Source: BOKV01 sp041987205 (GTDB lineage Bacteria; Pseudomonadota; Alphaproteobacteria; Rhizobiales; Rhizobiaceae). Taken from it: a stretch of 64,000 nt of DNA. Positions within the stretch are counted from its first letter, which is position 1. The number at the start of each line of letters is the position of its first letter. Under the pieces are notes generated by a model. It was given only the letters and a program-made list of their open reading frames with translations, had not been told where the DNA came from and did no database searches. This document shows, in pieces, positions 27,029 to 34,663 of the stretch. Both the position numbers and the translations under genes were made by a program. The DNA lies in the NCBI GenBank assembly GCA_041987205.1, contig JBHIWX010000006.1:9236-73235 (forward strand), read 5' to 3'.

Positions 27029-28426
27029 ATGCTGAGAGGGCTCGTGGCTGTGCTGATACTCGTGATCGCGACCTGCGGTGCGCAGGCCGAGAAACGGGTG
27101 GCGCTGGTGATCGGCAATGCCGGCTACAACAATGCCGCGCCACTGAAAAATCCGGTCAACGATGCCACGGATCTTTCGAAAGCGCTGGAGCGCCTCGATT
27201 TCAAGGTCGTAACGGGGATCGATGTCGACCACGAGGCCATGCGCCGCAAGGTCAAGGAATTCACCGATATCATGGTCGATGCCGACGTTGCGGTATTCTT
27301 CTATGCCGGTCACGCCGTGCAGGTTGGTGGGGAGAATTATCTCGCCCCGGTCGATACCGATCTCCAGAAGGAATCCGATCTGGATTTCGAGACGGTTTCG
27401 CTGAACCTCGTCCGCCGCCAGATGGAGCGCGAGGCCAAGACGCTGATCATCTTCCTCGACGCCTGCCGCGACAATCCGCTGACGCGCAGGCTGGTGCGCC
27501 GTTCGCGTTCGACTGGCGATTCCAAGGGTCTTGCCCGTTTCGACACCTCTGGCGAAGGGACGTTCATCGCCTTCGCGACGCAGCCCGACAATGTCGCCCT
27601 GGACGGAGAAGGGCGCAACAGCCCGTTCACGACCGCGCTGCTCGACAACATCGAGCGGCCCGGCGTCGAGATTTCCGCGCTGATGACGGATGTCCGCCGC
27701 TCCGTCTACGAGACCACGAGCGGCCAGCAATTGCCGTGGACGAACTCCTCCCTGCTCGGACAATTCTATTTCAAGGCACCGCAGGCCGGCAAAACCGGCA
27801 GTGGCGATCAGGACGCGAGGCTCGCCAAGCTCGAAGCCGATGCCAGGGCATGGTTGGAGATCAGGGACAGCAATGATCCGGCCAGGATAAGAGAGGTACT
27901 GGGCCAGCTTGTCGACGGCCCTTATGCCGAACTCGCCCGCGCCCGGCTCGACCTTCTGGAAGGCGCTTCGCAGCAGAAGTCCGACGCGTCGCCCCAGCAG
28001 GAAGACAGCCAGTCCGTCAAGCTTGCCCTCGCAGAGCCCCCGAAGGTGAGGGAGGAACCGGCGGAACCGGTGGAACCGAGCCGCGAACTCGTTCGCTCGA
28101 TCCAGCAGGAGCTCCAGAGGGTCGGCTGCAATCCGGGTTCGGCCGACGGGCTGTGGGGACGCCAGAGCCGCAGTGCGCTCGGCGAATTTTCCCGCCACGG
28201 CGACGTCGAGCTGGCAACGCTCGAACCGTCTCAGCCCCTGCTCGATTCGCTCAAGGAGCGGTCGGGCCGCGTCTGCCCGCTGCAATGCGGACGGGGACAG
28301 GTCGAGAAGAACGGCGTCTGCGTGGCGACGGCGCAACCGAGCAAGCCGACGCGCACCAAGACGGTGACAAAGCGTCCGTCGTCATCGAGTTGCTTCCGCT
28401 TCAACGGCCAACTGGTCTGCGACTGA
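27029..28426 (+). CDS. Secreted caspase-family (C14) peptidase with C-terminal accessory region
   Basis: A 465-residue protein. Signal peptide about 1-20 (LVAVLILVIATCGAQA). The caspase p20-like domain covers about 22-250: KRVALVIGNAGY, catalytic H95 in FYAGHAVQ, and catalytic C146 in FLDACRDNP. After an Ala/Glu-rich linker, residues about 351-392 (LVRSIQQELQRVGCNPGSADGLWG) resemble a peptidoglycan-binding repeat, and the tail contains a cysteine cluster (CPLQCGRGQVEKNGVC, and CFRFNGQLVC at the end). Bacterial orthocaspases cleave after basic residues; targets and physiological role here are unknown. SD AAGGAGG precedes the ATG. Confidence 0.85.
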   Translation: MLRGLVAVLILVIATCGAQAEKRVALVIGNAGYNNAAPLKNPVNDATDLSKALERLDFKVVTGIDVDHEAMRRKVKEFTDIMVDADVAVFFYAGHAVQVGGENYLAPVDTDLQKESDLDFETVSLNLVRRQMEREAKTLIIFLDACRDNPLTRRLVRRSRSTGDSKGLARFDTSGEGTFIAFATQPDNVALDGEGRNSPFTTALLDNIERPGVEISALMTDVRRSVYETTSGQQLPWTNSSLLGQFYFKAPQAGKTGSGDQDARLAKLEADARAWLEIRDSNDPARIREVLGQLVDGPYAELARARLDLLEGASQQKSDASPQQEDSQSVKLALAEPPKVREEPAEPVEPSRELVRSIQQELQRVGCNPGSADGLWGRQSRSALGEFSRHGDVELATLEPSQPLLDSLKERSGRVCPLQCGRGQVEKNGVCVATAQPSKPTRTKTVTKRPSSSSCFRFNGQLVCD

Positions 28427-28436
28427 GGCTGCGCCT

Positions 28437-28462
28437 GACCGACAGCGAGGTCGCTGCCGGTC
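28437..28462 (+). terminator. Possible terminator hairpin after the caspase gene
   Basis: GACCGACAGCGA and TCGCTGCCGGTC form a near-perfect 12-bp stem (one mismatch), beginning 10 bases after the stop. No T-run follows, so it may act only as an mRNA-stabilising or Rho-assisted end. Confidence 0.35.
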
Positions 28463-28591
28463 GATCGCACTTGCGCGGTCATCGCATCTGAAAAACAGAA
28501 AATGAAACGGTTCGTCGTGGCAATCGCGGCGAGCCGTTCCCGTCAATTCGTCTCGCTTCGCGCGGCGACGTCACACTTGTGCCGCTCTTGC

Positions 28592-28615
28592 ATTTAATCA
28601 ATCGATTGATTAAAT
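28592..28615. promoter_or_regulatory. 24-bp perfect palindrome, operator of the cecR-like operon
   Basis: ATTTAATCAATC followed directly by its reverse complement GATTGATTAAAT. It stands 32 bases before the regulator start in an otherwise GC-rich region. Its position and symmetry are what is expected of a TetR-family operator, here for the encoded regulator. Confidence 0.75.
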
Positions 28616-28647
28616 AATCTCTACATTGAGTTTTGGAGATCGACGCC

Positions 28648-29424
28648 GTGCCGGCAGACGGAATGAGCGACAAGCGCGACGCGAAACGACAATCGGCTGC
28701 GAGCCAGCAGGGCGATGTCACGACATCCGGAGAAGCAGGGTCCGCTGCCGATTCCACCCGTCTCGCCCTGATCGAGGCAGGGCTGGAGCGGTTCGGCGTC
28801 AAGGGTTACGAGGCGGCATCGACCCGCGAGATCGCCGCCACCGCCAACGCCAACATCGCCTCGATCGCCTATCATTTCGGCGGCAAGGAAGGGCTGCGCG
28901 TCGCCTGTGCGGAGCATGTCGCGAGCTTCATCGGTTCGCTCGCCCGCAGCGCCTTCGGCGCGGACTTCGAAAACGCCGAGCGCGCCGCCGCCGCGATGCC
29001 GGCCGATGCCGCACGCGCCGAACTCGAGGGCGGGATGACGCGCCTGGTGAGCTTCCTGCTGCTGCAGCCGCACGCCAGCCTCGTCGTGCGCTTCATACTG
29101 CGTGAGATCTCCGTGCCCTCCGTCGCGCTCGACATCATCTACGCGAACATCTTCAGCCCGGTTCACCGGCGCCTCTGCGCGCTCTGGCAGGCGGCGACCG
29201 GCAGGCCGGCCGATTCCGAAGGCGTTCGCCTCGCGGTCTTCGCGATCCTCGGACAGGCGGTCTATTTCCGCATCGCCCAGGAGATCGTCCAGCGCCGCAT
29301 GGATTGGGAAGCGATCGGACCCGCCGAGGTCGAACGCATCACCGAAATCCTGACCGCCAATCTGCACGACCGTCTAAACCGGGACGCTGCCGCGCAGGGC
29401 GAAGATAGAAGGCAAGAACCATGA
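28648..29424 (+). CDS. cecR: TetR-family regulator, CecR (YbiH)-like
   Basis: A 258-residue repressor. The HTH lies near residues 38-85 (ALIEAGLERFGVKGYEAASTREIAATANANIASIAYHFGGKEGLRV), and the long C-terminal part fits the DUF1956 domain of CecR. The GTG at 28648 is taken as start because GGAG lies nine bases upstream; an ATG at 28663 is an alternative. A 24-bp perfect palindrome lies just upstream. The gene is the first of four with overlapping starts and stops (regulator, membrane-fusion protein, ATPase, permease), the same order as E. coli cecR-ybhGFS, which affects antibiotic sensitivity. Confidence 0.88.
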   Translation: MPADGMSDKRDAKRQSAASQQGDVTTSGEAGSAADSTRLALIEAGLERFGVKGYEAASTREIAATANANIASIAYHFGGKEGLRVACAEHVASFIGSLARSAFGADFENAERAAAAMPADAARAELEGGMTRLVSFLLLQPHASLVVRFILREISVPSVALDIIYANIFSPVHRRLCALWQAATGRPADSEGVRLAVFAILGQAVYFRIAQEIVQRRMDWEAIGPAEVERITEILTANLHDRLNRDAAAQGEDRRQEP

Positions 29425-30383
29425 CGGGCTGGATCTGCACGCTTCCTCTGATCGCCTCCCTGTTTGCCGCCTGCGGCCCGGCCGAACCGCTCGCCGTGGG
29501 TTATGTCGAGGGCGAATACGTTTTGCTAGCGCCGCTCGACGTCGCCCAGATCACCTCCGTCGAGGTCCGCAAGGGCGACAGGCTGTCGCCCGGCGCGACA
29601 GTGGCGGTTCTGGAGAAGGAAGATGCCAACAGCGCCGTCGCCGAGGCGGAAGCCGCCTGGCGTCAGGCTGTCGCTGAACTCGAGAATTTGCGCGAGGGCA
29701 AGCGCGCCGAAGAGATCGACGTGATCGAGGCGACGCTCAATTCGGCGCGAGCCGAACTAACGGAGGCAAACCGTTCCTTCGAGCGCCAGAAGGAACTGTC
29801 TGGCCAGGGCTTTGCCTCGAAGGCGAATTACGACGCGGCCGAAACCCGCGTGGCGCTGGCAAAGGCGAAGATCTCGGAACTGGAAGCCAATCTGGCAGTG
29901 GCCCGTCTGCCGGCGCGGCCTGCCCAGATCGAGGCGGCCGAAAGCGCCGTCAAGCGCGCCGAGGCGAGCCTGCAAAACGCGCGTTGGCGCCTGGAAAAGC
30001 GCGTGATCGCCGCGCCGGCCGAGGGCGAGGTCTCCGACGTCATCCTGCGCCGGGGGGAATTGGCCGGCCCGTCCGCGCCGGTGGTCTCCTTCCTGCCCGA
30101 CAACGCCACCAAGCTGAAGCTCTACGTGCCGGAGGCCTCGCTCTCCGCCGTCCGCGTGGGCACGCGCATTGCGGTGCGTTGCGACGGCTGCAGTGATGGC
30201 CTGTCGGCGACGATCAGCTATGTCTCACGCGAACCGGAATTTACCCCGCCGGTCATCTATTCGATCAACAACCGCCAGAAGCTCGTCTATCTCGTCGAGG
30301 CCCGTCCGGACGATGACGCGACCGCGCTCAAGCCCGGCCAAATCGTCGACGTCGTACTGGCCGGAACGGATGCTGCGCAATGA
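29421..30383 (+). CDS. ybhG: HlyD/YbhG-type membrane fusion protein
   Basis: A 320-residue periplasmic adaptor. The N-terminal hydrophobic segment ends in LFAACG, a near-lipobox, so it may be a lipoprotein or have an ordinary signal peptide. A biotinyl-lipoyl half (ITSVEVRKGDRLSPGATVAVLE) is followed by a long coiled-coil hairpin (about residues 70-185, heptads such as LNSARAELTEANRSFERQKEL), the second lipoyl half (RVIAAPAEGEVSDVILRRGELAG) and a beta-barrel domain. It overlaps the regulator by four bases (ATGA). It should link the ABC exporter encoded next to an outer-membrane channel that is not encoded here. Confidence 0.88.
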   Translation: MTGWICTLPLIASLFAACGPAEPLAVGYVEGEYVLLAPLDVAQITSVEVRKGDRLSPGATVAVLEKEDANSAVAEAEAAWRQAVAELENLREGKRAEEIDVIEATLNSARAELTEANRSFERQKELSGQGFASKANYDAAETRVALAKAKISELEANLAVARLPARPAQIEAAESAVKRAEASLQNARWRLEKRVIAAPAEGEVSDVILRRGELAGPSAPVVSFLPDNATKLKLYVPEASLSAVRVGTRIAVRCDGCSDGLSATISYVSREPEFTPPVIYSINNRQKLVYLVEARPDDDATALKPGQIVDVVLAGTDAAQ

Positions 30384-31351
30384 CCAGTCCCGCTGCGGCA
30401 ATCCACGAAGGCGAAGAACCGATCATTGATGTCACCGGGCTGACCAAGCGCTACGGCGCGAAGACGGTGGTCGACCACGCTTCGCTGAAGGTCTATCGCG
30501 GCGAGATCGTCGGTTTCCTCGGGCCCAACGGATCGGGCAAAACCACGACCATCCGCATGATCTGCGGCCTGCTGACCCCCGATGAGGGTTCCGGCAAGGT
30601 GCTCGGCTTCGACGTGCTCGAGGAAAGCCTGAGCATCAAGAACGAGGTCGGCTACATGACGCAGAAATTCTCGTTCTACGAGGACCTGTCGATTGCCGAG
30701 AACCTGACCTTCGTCGCCCGGCTCTACCGTTTGTCGCCGGTCTCCGACTATGTCGACGCGACCTTGGAACGGCTTGGCCTGACCTCCAGGCGCAACCAGC
30801 TTGCCGGCACGCTGTCGGGCGGCTGGAAACAGCGCCTGGCGCTGGCCGCCTGCATCATGCACGAGCCGAAGCTCCTGCTGCTCGACGAGCCGACGGCCGG
30901 TGTCGATCCCAAGGCGCGGCGCGAGTTCTGGGACGAAATCCACGAGTTGGCCGGCGAGGGGCTCACCGTGCTGGTCTCTACCCACTACATGGACGAGGCC
31001 GAACGCTGCCACCGCATCAACTACATCTCCTATGGCAAGATGATCGCCGAGGGCACGGTGGACGACGTGGTTCGCGAGTCGGGCCTGACGACCTATCTCG
31101 TTCACGGACCGAAACTCGACCGCGTCACCGCCGAACTCGTCGGCAAGCCCGGCGTCGAGCAGGTCGCGCCCTTCGGTAATTCGCTGCACGTGGTAGGCAG
31201 CGATCCGGAACTGCTCAAGTCTGCGCTGGCGCCGCTTTCGGGCCGATCCGACCTCGTTGTCGAGCCGGGCGAGACGAGCCTTGAGGACGTGTTCATCAAG
31301 TTCATGGCCGATTCCACTGACAACATGGCCGACAACGGAGCGGATGCGTGA
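30380..31351 (+). CDS. ybhF: ABC exporter ATPase, YbhF-like
   Basis: A 323-residue ATPase with one nucleotide-binding domain: Walker A GPNGSGKTTT, signature LSGGWKQRLALA, Walker B LLLLDEPTAGVD and the H-loop STHYMDEAERC. The C-terminal 80 residues are a regulatory extension common in ABC-2 drug or lipid exporters. E. coli YbhF has two fused ATPase domains; here there is only one, so the working transporter would need a dimer. Four-base overlap with both neighbours' ends (ATGA at the start, TGATG at the end). Confidence 0.9.
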   Translation: MTSPAAAIHEGEEPIIDVTGLTKRYGAKTVVDHASLKVYRGEIVGFLGPNGSGKTTTIRMICGLLTPDEGSGKVLGFDVLEESLSIKNEVGYMTQKFSFYEDLSIAENLTFVARLYRLSPVSDYVDATLERLGLTSRRNQLAGTLSGGWKQRLALAACIMHEPKLLLLDEPTAGVDPKARREFWDEIHELAGEGLTVLVSTHYMDEAERCHRINYISYGKMIAEGTVDDVVRESGLTTYLVHGPKLDRVTAELVGKPGVEQVAPFGNSLHVVGSDPELLKSALAPLSGRSDLVVEPGETSLEDVFIKFMADSTDNMADNGADA

Positions 31352-32493
31352 TGTTCAGCTTCGCCCGTTTCTCGCCGACCCGCCTCGGCGCCATGCTGGC
31401 CAAGGAATTCATCCAGATGCGCCGCGACCGGCTCACCTTCGGCATGATGCTCGGCATCCCGCTGGTCCAGCTCGTCCTGTTCGGCTACGCCATCAACAAC
31501 GACCCCAAAGGCCTGCCGGCCGTTCTGGTCGAGACCAGCGCCGATCCCTATTCACGGGCCATCGTCTCCGCGCTGGAGATGACGGACTATTACCGCTTCA
31601 ACCATGTCGCGGCGAGTGCGGCCGAGGCCGAGCGCCTGCTGGCGAGCGGCGAGGTTGCCTTCGCGGTGACGATCCCGTCGGATTTCGGCACCCGTGTCGA
31701 GCGCGGCGATAATCCGACCATCCTGATCGAGGCCGATGCGACCGATCCGGCCGCCGCCTCGGGTGCGATCTCCACGCTGGGCACCGTGGCGGCGGAGGCG
31801 CTGAAGCGCGAGCGCGGCCAGGATTCGCTGCACGCCAGCCGCCAGCCCGGTGCGCTCAACGTCGTTGTCCACCGCCGCTACAATCCCGAGGGCATCTCGC
31901 AATACAATGTCGTGCCGGGCCTGCTCGGCGTCATCCTGCAATTGACCATGGTCATGATGACCTCGATGGCGCTGACCCGCGAAGCCGAGCGCGGCACCAT
32001 GGAAAACCTGCTGGCCATGCCGGCGTCTCCGATGGAGATCATGCTGGGCAAGGTGCTGCCCTATCTGGCGATCGGCGCAGTCCAGGTCGTCGTCGTCCTC
32101 GGCGCGGCCAAGACGCTGTTCGGCGTGCCCTTCCTGGGCAGCTACGGGCTGCTGCTTACCGGTATCCTGATCTTCGTCTTCGCGCTGGTGCTGCTCGGCT
32201 ATTTCATCTCGACGCTGGCGCGAACGCAGATGCAGGCCATGCAGCTCACCTTCTTCTTTTTCCTGCCCTCGATCATGCTGTCGGGCTTCATGTTCCCGTT
32301 TCGCGCCATGCCCGAATGGGCGCGCGCGCTGGGCGAGATACTGCCGCTCACCCATTTCAACCGCGTCATCCGCGCCATCATGCTCAAGGGTGCAGACTAT
32401 GCGGTGATCTCGTTCGAGCTATGGATTCTGGTCGTCTTTGTCGGCGTCTATGCCGGGCTGGCACTCATGCGCTTCCGCACCACGCTGGATTGA
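31351..32493 (+). CDS. ybhS: ABC-2 type permease, YbhS/YbhR-like
   Basis: A 380-residue membrane protein with one N-terminal helix (FGMMLGIPLVQLVLFGYAI), a large periplasmic domain (about 45-170), and five C-terminal helices, as in ABC-2 drug exporters. AKEFIQMRRDRLTF at the start and SGFMFPFRAMPEWARALGEILPLTHF near the end are family hallmarks. E. coli has two such genes (ybhS, ybhR); here only one, so the permease is probably a homodimer. ATG 31351 overlaps the upstream stop. A strong terminator follows the gene. Confidence 0.9.
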   Translation: MFSFARFSPTRLGAMLAKEFIQMRRDRLTFGMMLGIPLVQLVLFGYAINNDPKGLPAVLVETSADPYSRAIVSALEMTDYYRFNHVAASAAEAERLLASGEVAFAVTIPSDFGTRVERGDNPTILIEADATDPAAASGAISTLGTVAAEALKRERGQDSLHASRQPGALNVVVHRRYNPEGISQYNVVPGLLGVILQLTMVMMTSMALTREAERGTMENLLAMPASPMEIMLGKVLPYLAIGAVQVVVVLGAAKTLFGVPFLGSYGLLLTGILIFVFALVLLGYFISTLARTQMQAMQLTFFFFLPSIMLSGFMFPFRAMPEWARALGEILPLTHFNRVIRAIMLKGADYAVISFELWILVVFVGVYAGLALMRFRTTLD

Positions 32494-32519
32494 CGCTTGG
32501 GAAAGCCCGGAGACAAGAG

Positions 32520-32551
32520 CCCCGGAGGTGGTGCCGCCTCCGGGGTTTTTT
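32520..32551 (+). terminator. Factor-independent terminator of the efflux operon
   Basis: CCCCGGAGG and CCTCCGGGG form a nine-bp stem around an eight-base loop, followed by six T residues. It lies 27 bases after the permease stop and just before the converging stress-protein gene. Confidence 0.88.
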
Positions 32552-32569
32552 GTTTGGCGTGAGACGCGC

Positions 32570-33409
32570 TCAGCGCGACATCAGCGTCAGCGTGGTCATC
32601 GATTTAAGCATCGAATAGGTGACACCGCCGAACAGCCTTTCGCGGATGCGCGACTTGGAATAGGCGCCCATGACGAGCAAATCCGTGCCCGAATCCGACA
32701 TGCGGTTCTGGATCGCGGCCGACGCCGAAATGCCGCCCGAACCCTGGTTGACGACTTCCGCCTTCACGCCGTGGCGGTCCAGCGCCTGAGCGATCTCGGC
32801 AGCAGCCATCAGGGCGCTGTGCTCGTCCGATTCCTTCGGATCGATGCACAGGATTTCAACCTTGCCCGACCGTTTCAGGAAGGGCAGGGCATCGAAGGTC
32901 GCGCGTGCCGCCTCGCGGCTTCCGTTCCACGCCACGACCACCTTGTCGAGCTTGAGCGGTGCCTTCCAGGTATAGGGCACGAACAGCACCGGACGACCGG
33001 ATTCGAAGACCAGCGCCTCTAGATCGGCGGCCGGGTCGTCCTCGCGGTCGGGGTCGATCTGCTGGGCGACGGCGAGATCGGCGGCAAGCGCGCTGGCGAT
33101 CGACGAGATCGCGCTGTCGCCCATGAAGGTTTCAGCGCCGCGCCATTCATAGGAGATGCCTTCACCCTCGCAGCGCTTGTTGAAGGCGGCCTCGAGCGTC
33201 TTCATGCGTTCGCGGTTTTCCTCGATGATGCTTTCGTCGAAGGGAACGCCCTCCGCACCGATCGCCGGCACATAGGCGGCTGGCGACGGTTCCGCATGAA
33301 CGCCGATCAGATGGCCCGAACTGTCGCGGACCAGTTCCGCCGCGACGCTGACGACCCGCTCCATGTCCTCTTGACCACGAATGACGGCAACGACGGTTTT
33401 CAATTCCAT
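32570..33409 (-). CDS. Universal stress protein, tandem UspA domains
   Basis: A 279-residue cytoplasmic protein with two Usp folds, about 1-140 and 150-279. The second domain has the ATP-binding pattern VMGAYSKSRIRERLFGGVTYSML (G-2x-G-9x-G-type) and KVVVAWNGSREAARATFDALPFL at its start. The first domain lacks a clear nucleotide motif. GGAGG lies seven bases before the ATG. A 15-base palindrome sits 26 bases upstream. Usp proteins respond to starvation and envelope stress; the trigger here cannot be inferred. Confidence 0.9.
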   Translation of the reverse strand: MELKTVVAVIRGQEDMERVVSVAAELVRDSSGHLIGVHAEPSPAAYVPAIGAEGVPFDESIIEENRERMKTLEAAFNKRCEGEGISYEWRGAETFMGDSAISSIASALAADLAVAQQIDPDREDDPAADLEALVFESGRPVLFVPYTWKAPLKLDKVVVAWNGSREAARATFDALPFLKRSGKVEILCIDPKESDEHSALMAAAEIAQALDRHGVKAEVVNQGSGGISASAAIQNRMSDSGTDLLVMGAYSKSRIRERLFGGVTYSMLKSMTTLTLMSR

Positions 33410-33434
33410 TGGGTGACCTCCACCTTTCGACGAT

Positions 33435-33449
33435 ACCCGGTAACCGGGT
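33435..33449. promoter_or_regulatory. Palindrome upstream of the universal stress protein gene
   Basis: ACCCGGT-A-ACCGGGT, a perfect 7-bp dyad about a single base, 26 bases before the stress-gene start. It could be an operator or a hairpin in the leader. The rest of the 344-base divergent region shows nothing recognisable. Confidence 0.35.
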
Positions 33450-33753
33450 CATTGCTGGACCGATCGCCGGCCTGTGGCATTGATTCCTGTCAATTGCCGG
33501 CGAACGAACGCGAGCACCCCAGGGATGGTGTCCGGACGGGCCGACACGATGGCGGCACGAAAAACCTTCGGCCAGTCGATGGGGTGGACGCGAGTCATGC
33601 CTTGACTAGCACGGCGGCAGCGCGCCAACCAAAGAAAACGCCGCGATGGCGACCCTCCAACGGTTATCTGGTGATATCGTGAGCATGAATTGCCGGCTCC
33701 TGTCGCCGGACTGGACCGAGCGATCGTCCTAAAATAGTTTCGACAGGGATTGG

Positions 33754-34566
33754 GTGGGGTCGAATGATACATGGGACGTCGGATTGGTCCGGCGAGATGC
33801 ATTGACACACTACGACCCGAAAAAGCCCGTTATCTCCTTCCACGTCCCCAAGGCCGGCGGGAGTTCACTGCGGGAGTATATGGACAATTTTTTCGACGTT
33901 GTTTTGCCGCACTACAATTACCAGGAAAACATTGCGGGAATTGATGTCTGGAAACTGCCGACTCGCTGGCAGGTCAAAAGCCTGAAGCGGCTCGCCCGCA
34001 AACGGCGCCTCTGCATTCACGGTCATTTCAGAAGGTCACAGAAATCCTTCTACGACGATTATTACCCGGACGCCGATCAGTTCATCACGCTGTTGCGCGA
34101 CCCCCTCGAGATGACGATCTCTCAATATTATTACGCCAAACGCCTGGAGTCGGAGGGCGGCAAAAAGGTCAAGGACTCCCTCGACACCTTTGTCGCGAGC
34201 CACACGAGCAGTTGGGACGACCATTTGCCGGTCGGGTTCGTCGACGACACGGAAAACGCCATCAAGGGCTTTCTTGCCGTCGGCACCCTGGAACGCGTCG
34301 ACCTTTACCTGGATCGCCTGGCCGAGGTGACGGGTCGCCGTCCCGCCGAACCTTTTCCACACGCCAATACCTCACCGCGCGGCAAGCCGCCTTCCGAAGC
34401 TGCGGTTGCCGAGTGGATGAAGCAGAATTGGCGCATCGTGGAATCCTACGACACGGTTCGCTCCTTCTCCGAGGCGCGTCCCATCCAGTCGCGTCCCGCG
34501 CTTCGATTCAACGGCATGCTCGAGCGTTTTCTCGCGAGGTTCAGGCCCTATTCCTCGCCGAAATAG
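33754..34566 (+). CDS. Sulfotransferase-like protein (first of two)
   Basis: A 270-residue protein. The 5' phosphosulfate-binding loop FHVPKAGGSSLREY (residues about 29-42) and the 3' phosphate motif LLRDPLEMTISQYYY (about 113-127) place it with PAPS-dependent sulfotransferases of the type acting on carbohydrates or lipids. The GTG at 33754 has AGGGA just upstream; no ATG precedes the motif. It stands alone. The first 300 bases are distinctly AT-richer than the surroundings (47% GC by hand count at 33901-33960), which suggests acquisition. The acceptor substrate is unknown. Confidence 0.75.
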   Translation: MGSNDTWDVGLVRRDALTHYDPKKPVISFHVPKAGGSSLREYMDNFFDVVLPHYNYQENIAGIDVWKLPTRWQVKSLKRLARKRRLCIHGHFRRSQKSFYDDYYPDADQFITLLRDPLEMTISQYYYAKRLESEGGKKVKDSLDTFVASHTSSWDDHLPVGFVDDTENAIKGFLAVGTLERVDLYLDRLAEVTGRRPAEPFPHANTSPRGKPPSEAAVAEWMKQNWRIVESYDTVRSFSEARPIQSRPALRFNGMLERFLARFRPYSSPK

Positions 34567-34663
34567 GTTCTCGCCATTCCGCTTGCGTCAGCAACCCGGT
34601 GTGACCGGTCGTGAAAGCCCTCGCGACCGATGTGGGGGGCGAGGCAGTCATCGGCATTCAGGA

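Noticed and set aside
30380..32493. Merging the efflux ATPase and permease with the ABC pair at 36.3-38.6 kb as a duplicated system.
   Set aside because: The permeases differ in size and topology (380 versus 512 residues), the ATPase signatures differ, and the second pair has no HlyD or TetR gene.
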